Shown: positions 40,460 through 50,138, counted from the stretch's first letter. The stretch: DNA of 64,000 nt from Mycobacteriaceae bacterium (GCA_019749805.1 JAIEPH010000043.1:62001-126000), one strand, 5' to 3'. Notes: generated from the letters alone by a model not told the origin. Made by a program: numbers and translations.

Positions 40460-42046
40460 TCATCGTACGAAGGTCCCCTTGCCGAGCTCGTCGTAGTACT
40501 CCAGCATCAGCTTGTCGCCGTCGAACGTCGCCTTGGAGATGGTTCCCGGCGGCGCATTTTCGGTGACGAACGTGAACGTGAAGACGTTGCCGTCCCAATG
40601 TTGCAGTGGCACGTTCAGCTTCGTGCCGAGCGCCAGCATCAGCTTGCCGTCCTTCTCGGTGACCCGCGCCGGACCCCAGTAGTCGTTGGCGTAGGTGCCT
40701 ACGTAGGTGGCCATGGGTGCGGCCGGTGCCGGACTCGAGGGCCGCGGCTTGCCGACGAGCGACCCCACGGGTTTCTCCATCTCGGCGAAGACCTCGCTGT
40801 AGAGGCCGTACCAGTCCTCGCGCACCTCGCCGAACTGGACGAGATCCGCGAATTGGGCTGTCAGCGTTTCGGGTACGCCCGAGGGGGTGGCGTTGGTCAG
40901 CGCAACGATCGCCACGTCGGCGGACGGCAGGATCGCGAAATTCGTTCCGGCGCCGAGTTCGAACGCACCCGAGTGGCTCAGTTCGGTACGCGATGCCGAC
41001 GTCGTTCCCACATTGAAGCCGAATCCGTAGAAGCCGGACCGCATCGCGGGTTCCGAGGCGGGGCTCGACACGATCTGCGGGGTGAGGGCGGGCAACAGTG
41101 CGCCGGCGTCGACGATCTGCTTGTCGCCGTGTTTTCCGTTGGCGAGCACCATCGCGAGCCACCGGGTCATGTCGTTGACGGACGAACTCGCACCGCCGGC
41201 GGGCGCCTGGGAGTCCGCATCGCGGACATAGCGCGGCTCGTACTGGCCGTCGACGTGGATATGCCCGACGGCGCGGTCGGCGCGGGACTCGTAGTCGGCG
41301 AAACGATAGCTCGTCGACGGCATACCAAGGGGGTCGAACAGCACGTCGTCGGCCAGTACGTCCCACGGCTTGCCGGCACTCGCCGCGACCGCCTCGGCAC
41401 CCGTGGTGTAGCCGTAGTTCGTGTAGGCGTAGGAGATTCGGAACGGATCGAGTGGTTGGTCGCGCAGCCGGTCCATGATGTAGCGGCGGTCGTGGCCGAT
41501 GTCCTCGAGCATGTCGCCCGCGTGGTCGGGCAGTCCGGATCGGTGCGAGAGCATGTCGCCGACGGTGACCATCTGCGTGACGACCGGGTCCGAAAGAGCG
41601 AACCACGGCAGCTTCGACACGACGGGGGTGTCCCAGCCGATCGCGTTCACACCGACCTGGTGGGCGACCACCGTCGAGGACAGCGGCTTGGACAGTGACG
41701 CGAGTTGAAACACCGTGTCGGTGTCGACGCGGTTCTTCTCGTCATCGCCGGCTCGGACATCTTTGACGCCAAAACCTTTGGCGTACACGGTTTCCCCCCG
41801 GTACACGACGGCGACCGCCATGCCGGGAATCCCGGATTTACGCATCAGTTCCTCGGCGATGCCGTCGAGTTTGGCGATGGCCTTGTCGACGGCGTTCTCG
41901 GGCAGGGGCATCGCGGGCACCAGCGGCGGCGGCATGTCCGCCTGGGTCGGCGTGGACGGCGGCGCCGGTTCGGCAGGCTTGTCCGTGGTGCAGCCCGGAA
42001 GAAGGGCGATCAACCCCACGACGGCCAGCCTGGCCAGTGCATTCAT
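40460..42046 (-). CDS. beta-lactamase-family serine hydrolase lipoprotein (Rv0907-like)
   Basis: A 528-residue exported protein. The signal peptide ends in the lipobox LLPGC, followed by a Pro-rich linker. The serine hydrolase domain carries SLSK (Ser nucleophile and Lys), the YTN motif in YAYTNYGYT, and HSG in LSHSGAFEL, as in class C beta-lactamases and D-Ala-D-Ala peptidases. A beta-barrel C-terminal domain follows (VGTYANDYWGPARV, MLEYYDELGKGTFVR). Substrate may be peptidoglycan peptides or esters; true beta-lactamase activity is not implied. Confidence 0.92.
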   Translation of the reverse strand: MNALARLAVVGLIALLPGCTTDKPAEPAPPSTPTQADMPPPLVPAMPLPENAVDKAIAKLDGIAEELMRKSGIPGMAVAVVYRGETVYAKGFGVKDVRAGDDEKNRVDTDTVFQLASLSKPLSSTVVAHQVGVNAIGWDTPVVSKLPWFALSDPVVTQMVTVGDMLSHRSGLPDHAGDMLEDIGHDRRYIMDRLRDQPLDPFRISYAYTNYGYTTGAEAVAASAGKPWDVLADDVLFDPLGMPSTSYRFADYESRADRAVGHIHVDGQYEPRYVRDADSQAPAGGASSSVNDMTRWLAMVLANGKHGDKQIVDAGALLPALTPQIVSSPASEPAMRSGFYGFGFNVGTTSASRTELSHSGAFELGAGTNFAILPSADVAIVALTNATPSGVPETLTAQFADLVQFGEVREDWYGLYSEVFAEMEKPVGSLVGKPRPSSPAPAAPMATYVGTYANDYWGPARVTEKDGKLMLALGTKLNVPLQHWDGNVFTFTFVTENAPPGTISKATFDGDKLMLEYYDELGKGTFVR

Positions 42047-42140
42047 GGTTGCACCGTAGCGGTTGCCAATCAGTTGGACCGGTAGTACACGTGCCAGCCC
42101 ATGACTTGTCTAGGCCGTGCCCGCCGCGATATCCCATCCA

Positions 42141-45100
42141 CTAGCGGTCCAGTCCTTCGAAGTAGCGCCGAGCGTCCTCGTCTTGACGGCGCCCCTCCGC
42201 ACGGTACGAATCCGCTACCGACCTAAGGGCACCGGAAGTTCGCGGAGATACGGCCTCAACAGCTTGTGCCCAATTGTTGTATTGCTCAGCAAGGTCATAT
42301 TCCTGCTTCCCGCCATCAGCTAGACCGCGCGTCGTGACGCCTTGCTTATTGAGCAGGCCGATGACGAAGCCTCTTTCCAGCCGCTCATTCGGAGCTTGCT
42401 CCAATGCGTCTCGCACGGCCGCCGTCGGGAAAGTGCCATCTAGATCGGAGGGTGCGTGCGCGAAGACCTCCCCGATCTGTAGCTCACCGACTTCGAGTCG
42501 ATCTGACTCAGTGAGCAGCACTCGAACGTCGTTTAACCATTGGTGGAGGAGTCCAGCGTCCACGACTCCGTCCTTCGATGTGCCGGGGACGACATTCCAT
42601 TCCCGCAATAGTCTGTACGCATTTGTGGCCATGGTCGGATCCACTTCTTGGACTTCACCAGTCGCTTCCGATCCCGAGGGCTTGAAGACAAGGTTAATCA
42701 GATCTACGAATGCTCTTGGGTCATGTGCCAGGCGACGTTGCAACGACTGAGTTTTAGATCCATCACCCAGGAGCGGAAGGAATTTCCACTCCAGTCGAGC
42801 GATTTCATCGTCGTCCACGCCTTGCGATTCCAGGTAGCTAAGTAACTGGCTGATGTCATATTCCGAAATAAGGCGGACATCGGGGTCACCAGTCCCCAGC
42901 TGGGCAAGCGCATCCTTCACCACATCCACGTCCGCGCGATTATCCGACCGATTGACATACATACTCAGACCGTCAATAGCCATGGCGGCGCGTCCATGGT
43001 CGAGAAGATGCCTCGCCGCTTGATTGATATAGGGGAAGTCGCTGCCGCGCCCATACGGGGAGAATTCGGCCCAATACGCCGCTTCAATATCAGTCCCAAG
43101 TTCTGACGCTAGTCTCCAAGCCTCGGTCACGTCACTGGCTATTTGAAGGAGTCGGGCCTGTATGACGGGATGGCCAACGAAGCGTCGAAGCCACGGTTGA
43201 ACAGCTGAAACTGCGCCTTGTGTGCGGGCGCGCGCGAATCCGTCGGCGAACTGAACAAGCTTTGAGTCGTCACTGTCCATCAAAGAGAGCGCTTCGTAGT
43301 CGCTCTGGTCACTCACGATTGCTGCGGCGGCACCAACCGACCACGGAAGTTCCACCTCAGTTGCCAACTGCTTCGCTGCGTCGAACCCCTCTTCGTTGAG
43401 GATTCGGGCCATCGCATCCTTCCGCGCTCGTATTAGCTCGGCTTCGTAGGCTGCGAAGTCGTCACCAACGGAGATGCCGATATCTGGTCGCCAATCATCG
43501 AATAGCCACTTGTACGACTCAGACGCACGCTCTGGCCGAAGCCGCTCTCCGGCTTCCGCAAGCGGCCCGAGCCATTCCTCAGAGAGTGACCAGTCCGCGT
43601 CCGGATACTGACGATGCCGTCTGACGAAGTCTGCTAACGCATTCCACGCCTTAAGCGCGGTTTCGTAAGTCAAGCAGTCTCGATTCAGAGCCGAAAGCGC
43701 ATTCAAGGCTTCGCGTCGCCGCGCAACGGGCAGCCGGTCGAACTCTGGGACGACTTCCGACCACCGGCCCGGATCTTGCACCGCGACATCAACAATCCGC
43801 TTCGCGATCGCATCGACCATTTCGAAAAACTCGCCGTATGTCACTGGTTGCCCACGCGCGTGATTCCAGTCACGAAATTGCGGGCCATACGTTTGAAACC
43901 CAATCGTGCGCTCGTCCAAAAGTGCAAGAAGCAGGCGCCACGCGACATCCGGATGACGCTTCAAGAGAGCGTCGAGCGTCATCAGCCTCGCCTCAGCAGG
44001 TGCGGAAGTTTGCGGGAACGGCGGACGAAAAATGTTGCGGAGGCTGGCAGCAGGCCTATTACTCAGCTTGCCGCCAGGATCGATCTCACCGAGCTTGGCG
44101 AGCAGCTCGGATGCGAACCCCAGATGCTGATCCGACCAGGCGATGCACTCCAACGCCCACAACAAACCAGTGTGCGGGCTGCTAGCGTGCCAGCCTATGT
44201 CCTGGTCCTGAAAAAGCTTGCGGATGAGGGGCGCTGGGCCACTCGTAGCCTTATCAATGCTCCGCAATACGATGTCGGGCGCAGCTTCCGCAAGCAGGGG
44301 CAAGACATCCTCGAGTGACGCCCAAAGCTGTGCCGTGGGGTCGTCATTGGCTCGAGTGAGCAAGCGCAGCACAACGCGCTCAGCCCATTCGCGAGCGGAT
44401 CGGCCTCCCGAAAGACGTACTTCGTCGCCGCGGGAGCCTAGCAGGGCAATGGATCTCGCGATCCCCTTACGTAGATCATTCGAGTGGATGCGGACTTTGC
44501 CATAGATCGCTGCGGTCCAACGCTCGGACGGCGGTAGCTGAAGGCGGGGGTCGACTGCACCGAGCACATTTTGTGCAGCGAGCTCTAGCGCATCCAAGTC
44601 CGCCTCAGAAAACGCTTGTTTCGCTGTGCCCCATGAGTCTTCGGCAGCCGCGACCGCCCACGTCCCGCCGACGCGTGTAAAGAGAGGATCGGGCTGGCGC
44701 AGAATGCGTAGCAGCCGCTCCTCCAAGTCGTCAAAGGGAATCCTGGTGACGTCCTCTAGAACGTCGACGTCTCCGCTACGCAGTTGGTTCCACGCGCCGA
44801 CCAACCATGCTCGTCTGACCGCACGATCCGAGAGGTCCTCGAACCACTGTTCAGGGTCGGGCTGCCCAAACCGCGTGGCCACTCGCTGCAGCGCGATCAG
44901 GCTCTTAATCCCTGCTCGTACAAACCGAGGCAGGTCGACCTCAGGAACCCCGGCTTCCCGAAGCGCCGATTCGAGCGGCGCGGGATCGAGCGGCGGCAAC
45001 TCAACGTGCCCCTCGCCGTCGGTAATGACAATAACGACGTGATGGTGTTCGACTAGTTGAGCCTCGCGATGCAAGGCTTCCTCAAATGGAAGGAGTATGA

Positions 45101-45908
45101 GCAGGCTGGACGTGCTGTCAAGGCGACGAAGCGAGTGTCCGTCGTGTACGAGCAGCGATCTCGAGAGCATCGGCTCTGAGGCGTCGGCGGCCTGTGCCAG
45201 CATCGTGCATGCAACGAAGGCTAGTCCATCGTCGACACTCGCGGCCTTAACGTATGTGCGACCCACGTCCACGGCTAAGCGCCTAAGCAACGCAGCGGCG
45301 TGGTCTTCGCGTCCCGCCAGCACGATGCCAGCTGTCAACCGCGGATCAACCGTGTTTGAGAAGCGGCGCCACCAATCTTCAATCGTCGCGACACCGAGAG
45401 TCGGCATACCGAGTAACTCGGACAACCAAATCCGAACGGCTGGACACTCTTCGAGCGCCTGCTCGATGTCGTCGGCGTCAAGGGCTCGCACGTCCCTCCA
45501 CTTGCCTTCGTCGCGCCGCCGCTTTTCCCAGTCCTTCTTTTCTGGCCACCTACGCGGCGTGACAAACACAAAGGTGGTCGAGGCCGTATCGACGCCTAAA
45601 GGATCATTCGTTCGGGTCCTGAAGTCGCTGTTCGCCTTATCAGCGGGGTCCCGACCTGTCCCCATCTCCCAGACGCTGGGGCCTTCCGGCACGAAGGATG
45701 ACGACCTCGTTGCCTCGACCACCCCGTCATATCCAGGCAGGCCAACCCCTTCGCCGCCACGCATATCAGCACGTTGGACCTGATCGTTCTCATGACGAAC
45801 GAGCCGGCGGACGAGCACTGGAAGGCCGGACTGTGCCGACCTTTGGTCAGCCCAGCGTTCCAGATCACTGGCGTCGGCTAGATGCGGTGGACCAACCCCG
45901 GATGGCAT
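42141..45908 (-). CDS. 1255-residue protein of unknown type, possible defence NTPase/nuclease
   Basis: A very large soluble protein with no membrane segment. The N-terminus (about 1-150) holds GEGVGLPGYDGVVEA, VPEGPSVWEMGT and TTFVFVTPRRW. The Asp and Glu pattern resembles a PD-(D/E)xK nuclease core, though the usual Lys is not in the standard place. A middle part (about 190-310) shows GIVLAGREDHAAALLRRL, where a P-loop would be expected but GK(S/T) is missing, then SLLILLPFEEAL and VVIVITDGEG. The last 800 residues look like helical repeats. AGGAGG lies before ATG 45908. GC appears lower and rare codons are more frequent than in neighbours. It is inserted between genes that are adjacent in M. 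tuberculosis. I infer acquisition by transfer and a possible anti-phage role; both need testing. Confidence 0.8.
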   Translation of the reverse strand: MPSGVGPPHLADASDLERWADQRSAQSGLPVLVRRLVRHENDQVQRADMRGGEGVGLPGYDGVVEATRSSSFVPEGPSVWEMGTGRDPADKANSDFRTRTNDPLGVDTASTTFVFVTPRRWPEKKDWEKRRRDEGKWRDVRALDADDIEQALEECPAVRIWLSELLGMPTLGVATIEDWWRRFSNTVDPRLTAGIVLAGREDHAAALLRRLAVDVGRTYVKAASVDDGLAFVACTMLAQAADASEPMLSRSLLVHDGHSLRRLDSTSSLLILLPFEEALHREAQLVEHHHVVIVITDGEGHVELPPLDPAPLESALREAGVPEVDLPRFVRAGIKSLIALQRVATRFGQPDPEQWFEDLSDRAVRRAWLVGAWNQLRSGDVDVLEDVTRIPFDDLEERLLRILRQPDPLFTRVGGTWAVAAAEDSWGTAKQAFSEADLDALELAAQNVLGAVDPRLQLPPSERWTAAIYGKVRIHSNDLRKGIARSIALLGSRGDEVRLSGGRSAREWAERVVLRLLTRANDDPTAQLWASLEDVLPLLAEAAPDIVLRSIDKATSGPAPLIRKLFQDQDIGWHASSPHTGLLWALECIAWSDQHLGFASELLAKLGEIDPGGKLSNRPAASLRNIFRPPFPQTSAPAEARLMTLDALLKRHPDVAWRLLLALLDERTIGFQTYGPQFRDWNHARGQPVTYGEFFEMVDAIAKRIVDVAVQDPGRWSEVVPEFDRLPVARRREALNALSALNRDCLTYETALKAWNALADFVRRHRQYPDADWSLSEEWLGPLAEAGERLRPERASESYKWLFDDWRPDIGISVGDDFAAYEAELIRARKDAMARILNEEGFDAAKQLATEVELPWSVGAAAAIVSDQSDYEALSLMDSDDSKLVQFADGFARARTQGAVSAVQPWLRRFVGHPVIQARLLQIASDVTEAWRLASELGTDIEAAYWAEFSPYGRGSDFPYINQAARHLLDHGRAAMAIDGLSMYVNRSDNRADVDVVKDALAQLGTGDPDVRLISEYDISQLLSYLESQGVDDDEIARLEWKFLPLLGDGSKTQSLQRRLAHDPRAFVDLINLVFKPSGSEATGEVQEVDPTMATNAYRLLREWNVVPGTSKDGVVDAGLLHQWLNDVRVLLTESDRLEVGELQIGEVFAHAPSDLDGTFPTAAVRDALEQAPNERLERGFVIGLLNKQGVTTRGLADGGKQEYDLAEQYNNWAQAVEAVSPRTSGALRSVADSYRAEGRRQDEDARRYFEGLDR

Positions 45909-45991
45909 GGCAATCGTCCTCCTAGCTCAAGCTTAGGTGTGACGAATCTGACTTCGCTGCTCTGCGCCGCAGTTTAGGCCCGTCGAAATGG

Positions 45992-47101
45992 CTACAGCAG
46001 CCACCACGGGTCGTTCGCCAACGCCGCGTCGGGCTGGACCCTCTGCCCCGGCTTCGGCACCGCGATCAGGGCGTTGTCGGCTTCGGCCGCCTTGACCAGT
46101 CGCTGCACCGGCTCAGACCACGGATGCGGCGCGAGCCGGAACGTCGCCCAGTGGATCGGAACCAGCAACCCCGCGTCGCTGACGTCGCGGTGCGCGCGAA
46201 CCGCTTCCTCGGGGTTCATGTGGATGTCGGGCCAGCCGGGGTGATAGGCGCCCACCGGCATCAGGGTCAGGTCGAACGGTCCGTGCTCTACGCCGATGTC
46301 GCCGAAACTGTTCGAATATCCGGTGTCACCGCCGAAGAACGCGCGATGGCTGGGCCCGATCAGCGCCCATGACGACCACAGCGTCGTGTTGCGGGTCAGG
46401 AATCGGCCAGAGAAATGCCGCGCAGGGGTGCACACCAGGGTCAGGTCGTCGAGGCGGGCACTCTCGTTCCAGTCGAGTTCGACGATCCGGTCGGCCGGGA
46501 TGTGCCAGGACCGCAAATGGGCGCCGATGCCGAGCGGGACGAAGAACTTGGCTCGCTGGGTGCGCGCCAGTTGTTTCACGGTGTCGATGTCGAGGTGGTC
46601 GTAGTGGTCATGGCTGATGATGACCGCGTCGATGGCGGGCAGCGCCTCCAGCGGGGCCGGCACCGGGTGCAGCCGCCGCGGGCCGATCGTCCTCGACGGC
46701 GAGCAACGGTCGCTCCAGACGGGGTCTGCCAGCACGCGATAGCCATCGACCTCGATGATCGCCGACGAGTGGCCGTACCAGGTGACGGCGAGATCACCCG
46801 CCGCCAAGCTCGGGTCAGGTGTGACCAACGGGACGGCCGAGGACGGCTGTTGGTTCGAACTCCCGCCGATGACCTCACGGACCAGCAGGAACTGCTCCTG
46901 ACGAGTCAATTCGACCGGGCTGGCCGGCTCGATGTTGACGAAGACGCCGTCCAGGTAGTTCGGGGACCGCTTGGCGACACCGTCGATCTCCCCCGGGGAC
47001 GCGCCGAGGGCCGACGGCGTGCCGTGCAGCGCGCGTAATGCCCATCCCCCGGCCAGCAACGAAGCCGTTCCAAAGCCGATGCGCAGCGTCGCCCCGATCA
47101 T
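45992..47101 (-). CDS. metallo-beta-lactamase-fold hydrolase (Rv0906-like)
   Basis: A 369-residue protein. The N-terminal hydrophobic segment (GFGTASLLAGGWALRAL) is a signal or anchor. The metal motif SHDHYDHLD (HxHxDH) lies near residue 170. Further ligands are in PARHFSG, GGDTGYS and PIHWATF. These features match the NAPE-PLD/UlaG-like branch that hydrolyses phosphodiesters or lactones. ATG 47101 is used because it overlaps the echA6 stop (TGATG). The frame open to 47209 lies within echA6. Position equals Rv0906 in M. tuberculosis. Confidence 0.9.
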   Translation of the reverse strand: MIGATLRIGFGTASLLAGGWALRALHGTPSALGASPGEIDGVAKRSPNYLDGVFVNIEPASPVELTRQEQFLLVREVIGGSSNQQPSSAVPLVTPDPSLAAGDLAVTWYGHSSAIIEVDGYRVLADPVWSDRCSPSRTIGPRRLHPVPAPLEALPAIDAVIISHDHYDHLDIDTVKQLARTQRAKFFVPLGIGAHLRSWHIPADRIVELDWNESARLDDLTLVCTPARHFSGRFLTRNTTLWSSWALIGPSHRAFFGGDTGYSNSFGDIGVEHGPFDLTLMPVGAYHPGWPDIHMNPEEAVRAHRDVSDAGLLVPIHWATFRLAPHPWSEPVQRLVKAAEADNALIAVPKPGQRVQPDAALANDPWWLL

Positions 47102-47835
47102 CAGGCCCCCCGGAACCTCGGCGGCCGCTTCTCGATGCGGGCCACCTGAGCCTCGATGACGTCCTGGCTGGCCCACGCCCGGTCGAACAGATCCGTGTGC
47201 TCGGGCCACGGGTCCTCGTAGGCGTCGTCGTCGTTGAGCACGCGCTTGGCGTGCTGCAGGGCCAGCGGCGCGTAGCCGGCGAGCTCGGCGGCCCAGGCCT
47301 GCGCGTCGGCCAGCGTGCCGATGCGGTTGGCCATGCCCGTGTGCAGCGCAGCCTCGGCGGTCAGCCGTTCGGCGCCGAGCAGCATGCCCCTCGCGCGGCC
47401 GGCTCCGACCAGCGAGGTGAGCCGCCGGATGCTCCAGTTGTCCAGCGCCAGGCCGTATTTCGCGACAGGGAACTGGAAGTACGCCTCGGGTGCAACGACC
47501 CGTAGATCGCAGATCATCGAGAGGATGACGCCTGCGCCGATCGCGGGCCCGTTGATGGCTCCGATAACCGGCACGGGTGCCCTGTCGATCGCGACGTTGA
47601 GGGCCTTGGCCTTCTCGGGGAGCTCCTCGGCGACGCCCGCAGCGTCGGACAGATCCGCCCCGGAGCTGAACACATGGCCCTGGCCGGTGAGCACGATGGC
47701 CCGCACATTCTCGCTCGCGGCCTTCTCCACCGCATCACGCAGACCGTCCACGAGTGCGCCGTTGAGCGCGTTGCGGCGGTCGGCGCGCTGCATTTCCAGC
47801 GTCATCACGTCGCCGTCGCGGGTCACACCAATCAT
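47101..47835 (-). CDS. echA6: enoyl-CoA hydratase-family protein EchA6
   Basis: A 244-residue crotonase-fold protein. FSSGADLSDAAG forms the first oxyanion loop, and INGPAIGAGVILSMICDLRV the second. The catalytic Glu pair of true hydratases is not seen in the expected second position, as in M. tuberculosis EchA6, which is reported to bind acyl-CoAs for mycolic-acid synthesis rather than hydrate them. Gene order supports the orthology. It is divergent from accD3 with only 26 bases between the start codons, so the promoters overlap. Confidence 0.9.
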   Translation of the reverse strand: MIGVTRDGDVMTLEMQRADRRNALNGALVDGLRDAVEKAASENVRAIVLTGQGHVFSSGADLSDAAGVAEELPEKAKALNVAIDRAPVPVIGAINGPAIGAGVILSMICDLRVVAPEAYFQFPVAKYGLALDNWSIRRLTSLVGAGRARGMLLGAERLTAEAALHTGMANRIGTLADAQAWAAELAGYAPLALQHAKRVLNDDDAYEDPWPEHTDLFDRAWASQDVIEAQVARIEKRPPRFRGA

Positions 47836-47861
47836 GGCGCCACCCTATATACCCTCTGAGT

Positions 47862-49331
47862 GTGAGCCGGATCGGTGCCCTTGACCTGCGCGATGCCGTG
47901 CTCGACGCGGACTCGTTCCGCAGCTGGGACACCCCACCGCTGGAGGTCGGCGGCAACGACGAATACCGGCGCGAGCTGGCTGACGCCGCTGCCAAGACCG
48001 GTCTTGACGAATCGGTACTGACGGGTGAGGGCACCGTGTTCGGCCGACGAGTGGGCCTGGTGGCCTGCGAGTTCGACTTCCTGGCGGGTTCGATCGGGGT
48101 GGCCGCGGCGGAGCGGATCACCCGTGCGGTGGCCCGCGCGACGGCCGAGCGCCTGCCGTTGGTCGCGTCGCCGAGTTCAGGTGGCACCCGCATGCAGGAG
48201 GGCACGGTCGCGTTCCTGCAAATGGTCAAGATCGCCGCGGCCGTCGAACTGCACAAGGGGGCACATCTGCCCTATCTGGTGTACCTGCGTCATCCGACAA
48301 CCGGTGGGGTGTTCGCCTCGTGGGGGTCGCTTGGCCATGTGACCGCAGCCGAACCGGGGGCGCTGATCGGTTTCCTCGGTCCGCGGGTGTACGAGCACCT
48401 TTACGGTGAACCCTTCCCTTCGGGCGTGCAGACCGCGGAGAACCTGGAGCGCCACGCCGTGATCGACGGCGTGGTGCCGCTGGAGGCGGTGCGCTCAACG
48501 CTCGACCGCACGCTGAAGGTTCTCGCCGATGCTCCCGAGCCGCCACCGCCGCCGCCGGCGCCCGTGCCGATACCCGACGTGCCCGCGTGGGATTCGGTGG
48601 TGGCCTCGCGTCGGCCGGACCGCCCCGGCGTGCGATACCTGTTGCGGCACGGCACATCCGACCGGGTCCTGTTGTCGGGCACCGGCCGCGGCGAGGATGC
48701 CACCACACTGCTGGCGTTGGCCAGGTTCGGCGGTCAGCCGGCCGTCGTGCTCGGCCAGCAGCGGGTGCTGGGCGGGATGGTCGGCCCGGCGGCGCTGCGT
48801 GAGGCGCGACGCGGCATGGCGCTGGCCGCGGGACTCAAGTTGCCGCTGGTGCTCGTCATCGACACGGCGGGACCGGCGCTCACGGTCGAGGCCGAACAGG
48901 ACGGCTTGGCCGGCGAAATCGCCCGCTGTCTGGCCGATCTCGTCACGCTGGACACTCCGACGGTGTCGATCCTGCTTGGCCAGGGCAGCGGGGGGCCCGC
49001 GCTGGCGATGGTCCCCGCCGACCGGGTGCTGGCCGCACTGCACGGTTGGCTCGCCCCGCTACCGCCGGAGGGCGCGAGCGCCATCGTTTTCCGCGACACC
49101 GAACACGCTCCGGAACTCGCTGCGGCACAAGGTATCCGCTCAGCAGACCTGTTGCGCAGCGGTATCGTCGACGCGATCGTGCCCGAGTCTCCCGACGCGG
49201 CCGATGAGCCGCTGGCCTTCACGCGACGGCTGTCGGACACCATCGCCAACGAACTGCACGGGTTGCGCTCGATGCCCGATGCGGAACGGCTCAACGTCAG
49301 GCTCGCGCGCTATCGCCAGATCGGCCTGTAG
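47862..49331 (+). CDS. accD3: acyl-CoA carboxylase carboxyltransferase subunit AccD3
   Basis: A 489-residue carboxyltransferase. The N-terminal beta-type half has SPSSGGTRMQEGTVAFLQM and HPTTGGVFASWGSLGH. A Pro-rich linker (PEPPPPPPAPVP) follows, then an alpha-type half with LGQQRVLGGMVG, DTAGPALTVEAEQ and LLGQGSGGPALAM. Carries out the transfer of CO2 from biotin to an acyl-CoA. GTG 47862 has no ribosome site and probably begins a leaderless message. Matches accD3 (Rv0904c) by order and domain plan. In M. tuberculosis prrA follows directly; here 12.5 kb intervenes. Confidence 0.92.
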   Translation: MSRIGALDLRDAVLDADSFRSWDTPPLEVGGNDEYRRELADAAAKTGLDESVLTGEGTVFGRRVGLVACEFDFLAGSIGVAAAERITRAVARATAERLPLVASPSSGGTRMQEGTVAFLQMVKIAAAVELHKGAHLPYLVYLRHPTTGGVFASWGSLGHVTAAEPGALIGFLGPRVYEHLYGEPFPSGVQTAENLERHAVIDGVVPLEAVRSTLDRTLKVLADAPEPPPPPPAPVPIPDVPAWDSVVASRRPDRPGVRYLLRHGTSDRVLLSGTGRGEDATTLLALARFGGQPAVVLGQQRVLGGMVGPAALREARRGMALAAGLKLPLVLVIDTAGPALTVEAEQDGLAGEIARCLADLVTLDTPTVSILLGQGSGGPALAMVPADRVLAALHGWLAPLPPEGASAIVFRDTEHAPELAAAQGIRSADLLRSGIVDAIVPESPDAADEPLAFTRRLSDTIANELHGLRSMPDAERLNVRLARYRQIGL

Positions 49332-49335
49332 TGCC

Positions 49336-49397
49336 GCCGAACGTGGGTTACCCGCACGCCAAAGTGCAGTTTCTTGTGCGGGTAACCCACGTTCGGC
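49336..49397. repeat. 22-base perfect inverted repeat (long hairpin)
   Basis: Arms at 49336-49357 and 49376-49397 are exact reverse complements around an 18-base loop. The hairpin begins five bases after the accD3 stop and may terminate it. The right arm is repeated exactly at 18658-18679, which a plain terminator would not explain. Confidence 0.75.
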
Positions 49398-49436
49398 CGG
49401 GACGCGTGAGCCCTCGGGCGTGGCATTCTGGGAAAG

Positions 49437-50138
49437 ATGGAAGCGCTCCTGCATTTCGCCGGAAACTTCTGGTGGCTGATCTTTCCGCTCAGTGGGGTCA
49501 TCGGCGGTGGATTGAAGGCCGTCCAAGCGGCCAATGAGCGCCGCGCGCAGCGACGACTAGAGCGCTACCGCATCAAACAGCAGACCAAGGTCGCGCTCGC
49601 GGAAGCGTCGGGCCGAGCCCGCACCAACGAAGCCGCCAATCGTCGGGAGATGACGAAAGTGCTGGCCCGCCACGACAACACCGACGCCCGCTGGCTCGAG
49701 TACGAGATCGACGTCGCCAAGCTGCTGGACTTTCCGCTGATGACCGATATGCGCGACCCACTGACCATCGCGTTCCACAAGGCTCGCAGCCGTGCCGATC
49801 TACTGCGTCCCGACAGCGTCGAGGACATCCTCGACGACCGCGATGCGCAGCTGGAGTACCGCGACGCGGTGCACGAATACGTCGCCGCGTTCGATGTGGC
49901 CAAGGCCGAGGCGATCCGCCGACGCCGCAGCGACTTCTCCGCCGAAGCGCAAGAGCGTCTCGAGCGTGCACAACATCTGCTGCGGCTGGCGTCGGACGGC
50001 GGCGCCACCAACGAGGAGCGCAAGGCCGCCTACGCGCGCGCCAAGAAGGAACTCGACGGGCTGATCGTGCTGCCGCCCGTCACCCGCGCCGCCATCGAGC
50101 GCAAGATCGCCGGGCAGATCGAGGCTGGACCGTTTTAG
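49437..50138 (+). CDS. hypothetical protein with N-terminal membrane segment
   Basis: A 233-residue protein: one N-terminal hydrophobic stretch (FAGNFWWLIFPLSGVIGGG) and then a highly charged, probably coiled-coil domain (ERRAQRRLERYRIKQQTKV; KAEAIRRRRSDFSAEAQERL). Pattern YEIDVAKLLDFPLMTDMRDP recurs in mycobacterial hypothetical proteins I recall but cannot name. It may be a membrane-tethered structural or secretion-linked protein. It has its own short leader after the hairpin. Its stop overlaps the convergent next gene. Confidence 0.8.
   Translation: MEALLHFAGNFWWLIFPLSGVIGGGLKAVQAANERRAQRRLERYRIKQQTKVALAEASGRARTNEAANRREMTKVLARHDNTDARWLEYEIDVAKLLDFPLMTDMRDPLTIAFHKARSRADLLRPDSVEDILDDRDAQLEYRDAVHEYVAAFDVAKAEAIRRRRSDFSAEAQERLERAQHLLRLASDGGATNEERKAAYARAKKELDGLIVLPPVTRAAIERKIAGQIEAGPF

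Noticed and set aside
42047..45991. Direct repeats or attachment sites flanking the 1255-residue gene
   Set aside because: I compared the borders by eye (42050-42140 and 45909-45991) and saw no matching direct repeat, integrase or transposase. The mode of entry stays unknown.
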